DNA of 15,263 nt, from assembly GCA_031276365.1 (NCBI GenBank), contig JAISNG010000125.1, forward strand, positions 1 to 15,263, given 5' to 3'. The notes beneath the pieces are model-generated. The model saw only the letters and a list, made by a program, of their open reading frames with translations. It was not told the DNA's origin and made no database searches. Source of the DNA: Campylobacteraceae bacterium (GTDB lineage: Bacteria; Campylobacterota; Campylobacteria; Campylobacterales; Campylobacteraceae). This document shows positions 7,498-15,025 of the stretch, in pieces; position 1 is the stretch's first letter, and every line of letters starts with the position of its first letter. A program made the position numbers and the translations under genes.

Positions 7498-8968
7498 TTT
7501 TAAACAACATGAGATAGAGTCCAAAATATTTGAGTATTTTTCGGATTTGGACACAAGCGGCGCGCAAAATTCAGATTTTGCCGCCGTAACTCCAAGTGTT
7601 GCTGCAAAATCGGACGTAAATGAAAATTATCTCAAAAAAGCGGCTTTTGATGCTTTTGGCGGCGGATTTTCGTTTTTGAGTGAAGTCCGCAGGCTGTATG
7701 ATGAGAGCGAACAAAAATCAGCCATAGCTCCTTACACCGCGCCAAACCAGCCGCAAAACGGAACAGATATCAGCCGTTACCGAAATGATTTTCCTATCCT
7801 CTTGCGCAAAGTGGACGGAAAAAATCTTATCTGGTTTGACAACGGCGCAACGACGCAAAAGCCAAAAACCGTGATAGAGAGGCTTACATATTTTTATGAA
7901 AATGAAAACTCAAATATCCACAGAGCCGCGCATACTTTGGCGGCAAGAGCTACGGATGCGTATGAGGAAGCGCGCGCGATTACAGCTTCATTTATCAACG
8001 CTCCTTCGCCTGAAAATATCGTATTTGTAAGAGGCACTACGGAGGGGATAAACCTTGTAGCAAACGCCTTTGGGTGCAAATATCTCAAAAGCGGAGATGA
8101 AGTCATCATAAGCCACCTTGAACATCACGCAAATATTGTCCCATGGCAGCTGGTATGCGAAAAAACGGGCGCAAGGCTCAGGGTAATTCCTGTTGATGAG
8201 AGTGGTCAGATAATATTGTCAGAATTTGAAAAGCTCATCAACAGTCGCACAAAATTTGTCTCAATCACACATGTATCAAACGCGCTCGGAACCATAGTGC
8301 CAGTAAAAGAAGTGGTGCAAATAGCCCATGCACACGGCATAAGAGTACTGATAGACGCGGCGCAGTCAATATCGCATTTCCCTATAGATGTTATAGATTT
8401 GAACGCCGATTTTCTTGTCTTTTCAGGACACAAGATATACGCCCCGACAGGCATAGGAGCGCTATATGGCAAAGATGACGCACTGAAAATCCTGCCTCCG
8501 TATCAAGGAGGCGGAAATATGATAGCGGATGTTACGTTTGAGCGCACGCTCTATCAGGATGCGCCTGCCAAATTTGAAGCAGGAACGGGAAATATAGCCG
8601 ACAGTGTAGGACTTGGGGCAGCATTAAAATATGTGCGCGGTATCGGCTTGGAAAATATAGCAAGATTTGAGTCCGAATTGCTCTCATATGCTACAGCAAA
8701 ACTTTTAGCAATTGACGGAGTTAAGGTGATAGGCACAGCTTCTAACAAGGCAAGCGTTTTATCATTTACGCTGGACGGATTTACGACAGATGAAATCGGA
8801 AAAGCGCTTAATGCAAAAGGTATCGCTGTTCGCACTGGACATCACTGCGCCCAGCCGATATTAAGACGCTTTGGCTTAGAGAGTGTTGTTAGAGCCACTT
8901 TTGCCTTTTACAACACTTTTGATGAAATAGACGAGTTTATATCCGTCATTTCAAATCTAAAGAGATGA
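7484..8968 (+). CDS. SufS-type cysteine desulfurase, predicted encapsulin cargo
   Basis: The enzyme takes sulfur from L-cysteine as a persulfide, leaving alanine. From the ATG at 7484 the product has 494 residues. The catalytic domain starts near residue 102 (DFPILLRKVDGKNLIWFDNG) and carries the PLP lysine Lys317 in FSGHKIYAPTGIGALYG and the sulfur-accepting Cys455 in RTGHHCAQPILRRFG, both typical of group II (SufS/CsdA) enzymes. Ordinary SufS proteins begin near the FP motif; here about 100 extra residues precede it. They are rich in Ala, Ser, Asp and Pro, with two likely helices (about 4-22 and 49-77). In Family 2A systems such an N-terminal extension targets the enzyme into the shell. The start lies inside the encapsulin gene in another frame with only a weak ribosome binding site, suggesting coupled translation. 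It need not be the housekeeping SufS, so no symbol is given. Confidence 0.93.
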   Translation: MNTHDFKQHEIESKIFEYFSDLDTSGAQNSDFAAVTPSVAAKSDVNENYLKKAAFDAFGGGFSFLSEVRRLYDESEQKSAIAPYTAPNQPQNGTDISRYRNDFPILLRKVDGKNLIWFDNGATTQKPKTVIERLTYFYENENSNIHRAAHTLAARATDAYEEARAITASFINAPSPENIVFVRGTTEGINLVANAFGCKYLKSGDEVIISHLEHHANIVPWQLVCEKTGARLRVIPVDESGQIILSEFEKLINSRTKFVSITHVSNALGTIVPVKEVVQIAHAHGIRVLIDAAQSISHFPIDVIDLNADFLVFSGHKIYAPTGIGALYGKDDALKILPPYQGGGNMIADVTFERTLYQDAPAKFEAGTGNIADSVGLGAALKYVRGIGLENIARFESELLSYATAKLLAIDGVKVIGTASNKASVLSFTLDGFTTDEIGKALNAKGIAVRTGHHCAQPILRRFGLESVVRATFAFYNTFDEIDEFISVISNLKR

Positions 8969-8972
8969 ACCG

Positions 8973-9003
8973 TTTTGTGCCGTATCCAAAATGCGGCACA
9001 AAA
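8973..9003. terminator. inverted repeat after the sulfur operon, possible terminator
   Basis: Five bases after the desulfurase stop, TTTTGTGCCG (8973-8982) pairs perfectly with CGGCACAAAA (8994-9003) around an 11-nt loop. The position suits the operon end. The A residues lie at the 3' foot of the stem and a T-run follows only about ten bases later (9011-9017), so it is not a textbook intrinsic terminator; it may simply stabilise the transcript end. Confidence 0.4.
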
Positions 9004-9095
9004 ACTCTCATATTTTTGCTGTTGTTTATCTAAATATACCATTGAACTATAAAAAGCTATAATAATCAACTTCCAACAAAATAGAGCTGACCTTA

Positions 9096-9447
9096 ATGAG
9101 TGATTATACGCATGCATACCGAATACTCGTTGCTTGACGATGCGAATAAGATAGAGGAGCTTTGAAAATCAAGGGTTAAATCGTGCGCAATAACTGATTG
9201 CGGAAATATGTTCGGGGTAATCTATTTTACAAAACTATAAAAAAGAGGGCGTAAAAGCCTATATCAATAACGGTGATGAATTTGGCGGCAAAAATATCAA
9301 GCAGTGTTTTTACCTCTGCCTTTTTGGCAAAAATGAGACTGGCTATAAAAACCTTATGTTGAGCTATATAGAGGGTTTTGCTACTATCTGCATATAAACG
9401 GCTATATGCTCGCAAGTGGATTTTATTTGAAATATTATTTTGCGTAA
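9096..9447 (+). pseudogene. dnaE: decayed 5' fragment of dnaE (DNA polymerase III alpha, PHP domain)
   Basis: Reading across frames gives the start of a DnaE protein: MSDYTH from the ATG at 9096, then after a frameshift HTEYSLLDDANKIEEL (9115-9162), a TGA stop, KSRVKSCAITDCGNMFGVIYF (9166-9228), a further stop and frameshift near 9235-9240, then KKEGVKAYINNGDEFGG, KQCFYLCLFGKNETGYKNLM and YIEGF. This is the order found in the N-terminal PHP domain of intact DnaE (HTEYSLLDGANKIEEL, CAITDHGNMFGVI, YKNLM, YIEGFYYYP). Two stops, at least two frameshifts, and loss of everything after about 110 codons mean it cannot be functional. The PHP histidine after ITD is Cys here. An intact dnaE must lie elsewhere because the gene is essential. 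Homology fades after 9380; the end given is approximate. Confidence 0.85.
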
Positions 9448-9522
9448 AAACTCCTGCTAAATGATAACCTCTCTGTCATAACCGCGCAAAAAGCTGAAAA
9501 CATCATTTATTTCGTCATTTAC

Positions 9523-9542
9523 GCGACCGAACGACAAGCGAA
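9523..9542 (+). repeat. 20-bp motif, inverted copy at 14995-15014
   Basis: GCGACCGAACGACAAGCGAA here matches the reverse complement of 14995-15014 at 19 of 20 positions. Both copies lie a few tens of bases before a REP-bounded element, suggesting a shared mobile or repetitive ancestry of the surrounding DNA. Confidence 0.5.
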
Positions 9543-9573
9543 GCAAATACATGAAAGCAAACGAACATTGGCT

Positions 9574-9755
9574 CTCCGTCATACCCGCGCAGGCGGGTAT
9601 CCAAAAATACTTTTGCAAACAAATAATACGTTTAAGAAAAATATTGATGTTTTATTATTTATTCTTCTTGCTTTTATGTCTTTAATTAGTTTGGATTCCC
9701 GCTTGCCTCGCAAATATCGTTTTGCTGAAAACTCTTTGCTCATTGCGGGAATGAC
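9574..9755 (+). repeat. REP-bounded element, copy A (MITE-like)
   Basis: The left end has the palindrome ATACCCGC-GCAG-GCGGGTAT (9581-9600) preceded by CCGTC. The right end has ATTCCCGC (9695-9702) and GCGGGAAT (9745-9752) around a 42-bp loop, followed by GAC. Between them lies AT-rich DNA of about 95 bp. The reverse complement of 15026-15184 starts with the same 35 bases and shares interior words (TTTGCAAAC, then a TTAATGTTT/TTGATGTTT block), so these are two copies of one non-coding element. The right palindrome of this copy has been expanded by an insertion. The termini fit the Neisseria dRS3 pattern ATTCCC-N8-GGGAAT. Confidence 0.7.
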
Positions 9756-10330
9756 AGCAGGTGTGTGAATAATGGAGGAGAGGATATTTGTTTGCCGTTT
9801 ACGCAGTCGTGACGAAAATGGCTGAGAAATGGTAAAGCAGTGCGGGCGCGGTTTTGCTTGTCGTTTGGCTGTGTAAATGGTAAAAAAGGACGTTTGTTTA
9901 TGACAGAAACGGTACGGATGCTGTTTTGTTTGTTGTTTTGTTGTGCAAATTACGAAAGAAAGATAGTGGTGAAAATTTAATACGAAAGCAAAAGAGATAA
10001 TCCAGTTTCTTAAGTGCAAATTACGAAAGAAAGATAGTGGTAAAAATGACGGAGTGTGCGGTTTTGCACCATTCGCGTGCAGATAAAATACGGCGCAATA
10101 ATTTTGATAGTTTGGGTTGTTGACAATAGTGCATGTGAACGATGAAAAATGATGCAACGCCTGAAAAAGAGGCAGGAGCGTCTGCCTTGATGTGCGCGAA
10201 TGATGAAAACATAATGCAGTGATTTTGATGGTTTGGACTATGAGCGCGGCAAATGACGAAAATACGGCGCAGCGAAGACAAAACACACATGAAAAATGAC
10301 GCGGATATAATAAAACGGCGTTATCCTTTG
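9756..10330. repeat. field of degenerate short repeats
   Basis: No gene is credible here. On the plus strand, variants of a GTGCAAATTACGAAA-like word recur roughly every 50-70 bp (near 9823, 9871, 9943, 10014, 10135, 10195 and 10246). The best-preserved pair is a perfect 28-bp direct repeat at 9943-9970 and 10014-10041 (71-bp period). The long open frame on the minus strand through this region is low-complexity and reflects the repeats. It appears to be an old, decayed tandem array. Confidence 0.5.
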
Positions 10331-10470
10331 TAGATGTAAAACCACAAAAATATGTCCTTTAAAAACTTAAAATATCGTATTTATCGCTATCCATGAGCTA
10401 TTTTTAAATAAATGACAAAGTTACAAAAGGGACATTATTTTTGAGAATTCACAGCAAACTTTCATGCAGC

Positions 10471-10911
10471 TTCGTCCGTTATATGAATGCAAAAAAGCCA
10501 AATTATTTTGTGCCAAAAATGCTCTATCGTTTTGTCAGTTACGGCGGATTATTTCTTACATACTTTTATGCAGCTTCGTCCGTTACATGAATACAAACAT
10601 CGTTTGGGGTTGATTGTCATTTGTAAATTTTTATGTTGTTTTGCCCGTTACTGTGGCATAAATGCTGTATTAGCATTTTCTGTGCCGTTCAAACGTCGTT
10701 TCGCCCGTTGCAGCAGATTATCCTTTGCAGACTTTCATATAATTTCGCCCGTTACTTAAATATAAAAAAAATACCGAATTATTTCGCGCAAAAAAGGTTC
10801 TGTCATTTTATCCATTACTACGCGGATATAAACAAGCGTCTTGTTCCCTCCGCATAAAGAGTATCAAAGTCGTTTTGCCCGTTACATAGATATAAACATC
10901 GTTTTGGCGGA
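10471..10911. repeat. higher-order degenerate tandem array next to proC
   Basis: A 12-bp word close to TTTCGCCCGTTAC begins at 10471, 10531, 10575, 10640, 10700, 10744, 10807 and 10874. Spacings of 60, 44, 65, 60, 44, 63 and 67 bp reveal a superunit of about 169 bp made of three sub-units. The 44-bp sub-unit contains a 23-bp block (10547-10569 and 10716-10738) matching the last codons and stop of proC (10910-10932) at 18 and 20 of 23 positions. The gene 3' end has thus been part of the amplified unit. No protein is encoded. Confidence 0.65.
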
Positions 10912-11649
10912 TTATCCCTTATAGACTTTCATAAACGCGCTTCTTACCTTGCAATCCTCAAGCGCGGCGTATCCTTTAGCCGTTATGCCTCCAGGGCTCA
11001 TGACGGCGTCTTTTATCAAAGACGGATGCTGATAGTTATTTAACAGTTCAGCAAAACCTTCAAACAGTCCGCGCGCCAAAAATGTTGCATCGTCTCTTTT
11101 TAAGCCCTCTTTGACGCCGCCGTCTATCAAACTTTCGGCTACAAGCGCCAAAAAAGCAGGCGCGCTGCCCGCTAAAACAGTAGCTGTGTCAAGCTCTTTT
11201 TCGCTTCCGACCCAAAGCGTTTTGCCTATCGCGCCAAATATTTTTACCGCCGTCTCTTTTGCGCTCTCATCGCCCGTGAGAGTAGTCATAGATTTACCGA
11301 ACATTGCCGCGATATTCGGCATTGCTCTGACATAATTATCAGCCTCTACGTTTAGTTTTAACTTCTCCAAAGTCGTTCCCGCAAGTACTGAAAAAAGCGC
11401 AGCGGCTCTGTTTTTGAGACGTTTTGCTACAGCTTCAAGCGCATATGGTTTGACGCACAATATAATATTTTTGCCGCTTATATCAACTCCGTTTTCATAA
11501 ATATTTGTTTTTATTTTCGGATAACTTTTTTTTAAAGCTTGTAGTTTTTTTTCATCGCGTCCGAAAACTTCTATCTCAAAACCATGTTTCAAAAGTCCCG
11601 CTATCATCGCGTTTGCCATTACACCGTTGCCAAATATACTCAAAAGCAT
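10912..11649 (-). CDS. proC: pyrroline-5-carboxylate reductase
   Basis: The enzyme reduces pyrroline-5-carboxylate to L-proline with NAD(P)H, the last step of proline synthesis. From the ATG at 11649 the product has 245 residues. A dinucleotide-binding motif (SIFGNGVMANAMIAGL) opens the protein, and the C-terminal helical dimer domain carries AGSAPAFLALVAESLIDGGV and the signature SPGGITAKGYAALE. The frame stays open 22 codons upstream, but AAGGGA at 11655-11660 lies five bases before the chosen ATG, and MLLSIFGNG is the normal family start. It is somewhat shorter than the usual 265-275 residues. The last codons (KVYKG) recur in the degenerate repeats just downstream. It is divergent from bamD-lon. 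Confidence 0.94.
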   Translation of the reverse strand: MLLSIFGNGVMANAMIAGLLKHGFEIEVFGRDEKKLQALKKSYPKIKTNIYENGVDISGKNIILCVKPYALEAVAKRLKNRAAALFSVLAGTTLEKLKLNVEADNYVRAMPNIAAMFGKSMTTLTGDESAKETAVKIFGAIGKTLWVGSEKELDTATVLAGSAPAFLALVAESLIDGGVKEGLKRDDATFLARGLFEGFAELLNNYQHPSLIKDAVMSPGGITAKGYAALEDCKVRSAFMKVYKG

Positions 11650-11680
11650 TTTAATCCCTTCTGTGAAATATAGAAAGGTT

Positions 11681-11708
11681 ATTATATCTTTTAAACTTGA
11701 AATAACAA
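11681..11708 (-). promoter_or_regulatory. proC promoter
   Basis: On the minus strand, TTGTTA (11708-11703) and TATAAT (11686-11681) are separated by 16 bp. Transcription would start near 11674, giving a leader of about 25 nucleotides containing the ribosome binding site. Confidence 0.6.
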
Positions 11709-11804
11709 ATAACAAGGTAAAATATTCATCTTATAAATTTTGGTGGCGTTACATAACATAGTGATTACATAAAATTGTAAAATTTTTGTCAAGGAAGCAG
11801 ATTT

Positions 11805-12446
11805 ATGATAAAAAGGCTTTTAGTCCTTACCGCCGTAATTGTTTTACTGTTCGGATGCGCGGGTAAGGACTCTGTACTTGAATACAACAAGAGCGCAGAG
11901 TATTGGTACAATGAAATCATAAAAGCCATTATCATGAATGATTTGGACAAGGCGGATTCGCTATATACATCTCTTGCAAGCGAACATGTAGCCTCGCCGC
12001 TTTTAAGCGAAGCGCTTTTGATGCTTACACAGGCGAATATAGACGAAGAGAGATACACGGAAGCAAATAAATATCTTGACGAGTATATCAAAAGATTCGG
12101 CAGTTCTCTAAGAAACGAATACGCAAGATATCTCAAAATCACAGCCTATTACTCATCGTTTTCGCGTCCAAACAGAAATCAACAGCTTATGCTAATGACG
12201 ATAGAAGATATGAAACGTTTCATCGCTACATATCCGGATTCGCCATATATCCCAATGGTACGAACGATGCTTATAAATATGAAGCTTGGCTTAAATCTTA
12301 TGAGTGAAAGCGCCGCGGAATTATATAAAAAACTTGACAAAGGCGGCGCTGCGGAGTTTTATATAGACAAAGCTGATAAAACTTATGAAAAAGAGGGCGA
12401 AATTATAGCTCCGACAACTCCATGGTATCGCAAGTGGTTTGAATAA
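11805..12446 (+). CDS. bamD: outer-membrane assembly lipoprotein BamD
   Basis: BamD is the essential periplasmic lipoprotein of the BAM complex that inserts beta-barrel proteins into the outer membrane. The 213-residue product starts with a lipoprotein signal (MIKRLLVLTAVIVLLFGC) whose lipobox LFGC places the lipidated cysteine at residue 18. The mature part is helical with TPR-like repeats: YNKSAEYWYNEIIKAI, ADSLYTSLASEHVASPLLSE, and KRFIATYPDSPYIPMVRTML, the last being the typical BamD FxxxYPDSxY signature. The ATG has AAGGA at 11791-11795. No clear promoter is seen in the 155-bp divergent region, although AT-rich sequence is present. lon follows after 14 bp, an arrangement I recall from Campylobacter. 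Confidence 0.9.
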   Translation: MIKRLLVLTAVIVLLFGCAGKDSVLEYNKSAEYWYNEIIKAIIMNDLDKADSLYTSLASEHVASPLLSEALLMLTQANIDEERYTEANKYLDEYIKRFGSSLRNEYARYLKITAYYSSFSRPNRNQQLMLMTIEDMKRFIATYPDSPYIPMVRTMLINMKLGLNLMSESAAELYKKLDKGGAAEFYIDKADKTYEKEGEIIAPTTPWYRKWFE

Positions 12447-12460
12447 ACAAAGGAGAATTT

Positions 12461-14875
12461 TTGCAGCTTGCCAATTACAACTCATTTCCGGCAGAATTGC
12501 CGATTATAGCGGAAGATGAACTTTTTTTATACCCTTTCATGATAACACAGCTTTTTTTGAGCGATGATAAAAATATTGCCGCTGTAAATGAAGCGCTTGA
12601 GAAAAATACGCTTTTGGTAGCTGCGCCGACAAAAACAGGAGAGGAGGGTTCGAGGGATTTTGATGGGATATACGATATAGGCGTTATCGGCTCTATCATG
12701 CGCAAAATCTCACTTCCTGACGGACGCGTAAAGATACTGTTTCAAGGCATGAGCAAGGGGCGCATTATAAAACGTATCCAGACCAATCCTCTTAAAGGCT
12801 TGATTGAGGTTTTACATATTCATAAACCAGACGGCATTAAAATAGACGCGCTTTTGGTGGTTTTAAGAGAAAAGATACAATCTCTCTCGAACATAAATCC
12901 TGCCGCCGCTTCGCCCGAACTTTTAAAAACGATAAACGACAATAACGAAATAGAACGCATCTGCGATGTCATAGCAAGCGCGATGAAGTTGAAAAAAAAC
13001 CAATCTTACAAACTGTTCATAGAAACAGACATTGAAAAAAAAGTTATAACGCTGATAGATTATATCAATAACGAGATAGAGTCAAACCGTCTGCAAAAAG
13101 AGATAAAAAGCAAAGTGCATTCGCGCATAGACAAAGTCAATAAAGAGTATTTTTTAAAAGAGCAGTTAAAACAGATACAACAGGAACTTGGCGCGGATTC
13201 TCAGCGCGACGAAGAGATAGAGTCTTTTCGCGCAAAACTGGAAGCTAAAAAGCCATTTATGAACGAGGATGCTTATAAAGAGATAAAAAAACAGATAGAA
13301 AGACTCTCCAAAATGCATCCCGATTCGGCAGATGCGAACATGCTTCAAGGCTATCTTGACTGGACGCTGGAGATACCGTTTGAAAATATCGCATCAAAAA
13401 AGCTTGACATAAAAGATGTGCAAAAACAGCTTGACACAGACCACTATTCGTTAGAAAAGCCAAAAGAGCGTATCGTGGAGTATTTCGCAGTAAAAGAGCT
13501 TTTGGATAGACGCGGTATCAAAAACAAAGAGAGCAGGGGAGTTATATTGTGCTTTGCGGGACCTCCTGGCGTGGGCAAAACTTCGCTTGCGAACTCCATT
13601 TCTAAAGCTTTGCACCGCAATTTAGTCCGCGTGGCGCTCGGCGGTTTGGAAGATGTGAACGAACTCAGAGGACACAGGCGCACATATATAGGAGCTATGC
13701 CTGGACGCATAGTTCAGGGACTTATAGAAGCCGAACAGATGAATCCCGTCGTAGTGTTGGACGAGATAGACAAAGTTGCGCGCAGTTTCAGAGGCGACCC
13801 GACCGCCGTTTTGCTTGAGATATTAGACCCTGAGCAAAATGATAAATTCAGAGATTATTATCTTAACTTCAACATTGACTTAAGCAGCGTCGTATTTATC
13901 GCGACAGCCAATGACGTATCATCTATCCCAGCGCCGCTTAGAGACAGAATGGAGTTTATATTTTTAAGTTCATACACGCCGCAGGAGAAGTTTGAGATAG
14001 CTAAAAAGTATCTAATTCCGCAGGAGATGAAAAAACATGGACTCAAAAACGGCGAAGTAAGTTTTTCAAACAGCGCGGTAAAAATCATCATAGAAAACTA
14101 CACGAGAGAATCAGGCGTGAGAAATCTTCGCCGAAGAATAGCCGATATACTTAGAAAAAGCGCGAAAAATCTGCTTGTAAAAGAGGACAAAATAACCATC
14201 GGCGCAAAAAATGTCAAAGAGTATCTGGAAAAAAGCGTTTTTGAGATAGAAGAGACTGACGGTAAAGATGTTGTCGGGCAGGTGAACGGACTTGCATGGA
14301 CAAGTGTGGGCGGAGATGTTTTGAAAGTGGAAGCAGTGCGCATACAGGGTAAAGGCAATATGCAGCTTACAGGCTCTTTGGGAGACGTCATGAAAGAGTC
14401 CGCCAAGATAGCGCAAAGCGTCGTCAAAGTGTTGATAGACGAGGGCAGGCTAAAGATAAAAACCAAAGAGATACCGCTTAGCGAAGCCGAAAAAAATGAC
14501 AATTTTCAGCCCGAATCCAGTGAAATATATAGACGTTTTGACTTGCACCTACATGTACCCGAAGGCGCTACACCAAAAGATGGACCAAGTGCGGGAATAA
14601 CGATGGCAACGGCTATCGCGTCCATATTGTCAGGCAAAAAAGTGCGAAGTGATACGGCTATGACGGGAGAGCTTACGCTCACGGGTAAAGTACTGCCTAT
14701 AGGCGGATTGAAAGAGAAACTCATAGCCGCATTTAAAGCCAAAATCAAAACGGCGGTAATCCCGCAAAAAAATTACGAGAGAGATTTGGACGAACTGCCC
14801 GCAGAAGTGAAAGACAATATCCAAATCCTCCCCGTTTCACGCATAGAAGAAGTGTTGGCAATCGCATTGAGATAA
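12461..14875 (+). CDS. lon: ATP-dependent protease Lon (LonA)
   Basis: Lon is a cytoplasmic AAA+ serine-lysine protease that degrades damaged and regulatory proteins. The 804-residue protein has a full LonA layout: an N-terminal substrate domain (about 1-200, opening FPAELPIIAEDELFLYPF), a coiled-coil linker with EYFLKEQLKQIQQELGAD, an AAA+ module with Walker A GPPGVGKT (367-374) and Walker B VVVLDEID (430-437), and a C-terminal protease domain with catalytic Ser710 in KDGPSAG and Lys753 in GGLKEK. Nothing is missing. The TTG start is supported by AAGGAG at 12450-12455, five bases upstream. It is co-transcribed with bamD. Its 3' end is partly duplicated just downstream (14920-14948). Confidence 0.97.
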   Translation: MQLANYNSFPAELPIIAEDELFLYPFMITQLFLSDDKNIAAVNEALEKNTLLVAAPTKTGEEGSRDFDGIYDIGVIGSIMRKISLPDGRVKILFQGMSKGRIIKRIQTNPLKGLIEVLHIHKPDGIKIDALLVVLREKIQSLSNINPAAASPELLKTINDNNEIERICDVIASAMKLKKNQSYKLFIETDIEKKVITLIDYINNEIESNRLQKEIKSKVHSRIDKVNKEYFLKEQLKQIQQELGADSQRDEEIESFRAKLEAKKPFMNEDAYKEIKKQIERLSKMHPDSADANMLQGYLDWTLEIPFENIASKKLDIKDVQKQLDTDHYSLEKPKERIVEYFAVKELLDRRGIKNKESRGVILCFAGPPGVGKTSLANSISKALHRNLVRVALGGLEDVNELRGHRRTYIGAMPGRIVQGLIEAEQMNPVVVLDEIDKVARSFRGDPTAVLLEILDPEQNDKFRDYYLNFNIDLSSVVFIATANDVSSIPAPLRDRMEFIFLSSYTPQEKFEIAKKYLIPQEMKKHGLKNGEVSFSNSAVKIIIENYTRESGVRNLRRRIADILRKSAKNLLVKEDKITIGAKNVKEYLEKSVFEIEETDGKDVVGQVNGLAWTSVGGDVLKVEAVRIQGKGNMQLTGSLGDVMKESAKIAQSVVKVLIDEGRLKIKTKEIPLSEAEKNDNFQPESSEIYRRFDLHLHVPEGATPKDGPSAGITMATAIASILSGKKVRSDTAMTGELTLTGKVLPIGGLKEKLIAAFKAKIKTAVIPQKNYERDLDELPAEVKDNIQILPVSRIEEVLAIALR

Positions 14876-14948
14876 CTTTTCACCCGCTGCGGATGGGCTT
14901 AAAAGTGTAGTTGATGAGAGGCAATCGCGTTGAGATAACTTTTCGCCC
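14857..14948 (+). repeat. duplicated 3' end of lon
   Basis: The last codons of lon and the bases after them (14857-14885) recur at 14920-14948 with 27 of 29 bases identical, a period of 63 bp. The second copy still reads EAIALR-stop in one frame. The 34-bp spacer is unique. Confidence 0.75.
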
Positions 14949-15025
14949 CTCATTTTATCCTCCATGTCTATTTCTGCCCCCTTGCCATATGCGTTTCGCT
15001 TGTTGTTCGGTCGCAAGAATCCTCT

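Noticed and set aside
9579..10286. Long open frame on the minus strand (235 codons)
   Set aside because: Composition is odd (rich in Phe, His, Thr, Lys, Gln) with internal near-repeats, it runs through a REP element and a repeat field, and it has no family resemblance or ribosome binding site. It is a by-product of the repeats.
10487..10857. Short plus-strand open frames inside the repeat array near proC
   Set aside because: They encode cysteine- and phenylalanine-rich sequence that follows the repeat periodicity, with no supporting start signals.
11771..11786. AAAATT-GTAA-AATTTT inverted repeat and a TTACA-N6-TGTAA pair before bamD
   Set aside because: AT-rich palindromes this short arise easily by chance. 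The TTACA/TGTAA words recall the cysM operator, but the spacing differs.
14881..14905. Possible terminator after lon
   Set aside because: The CCGC-T-GCGG pairing has a one-base loop and no T-run follows.
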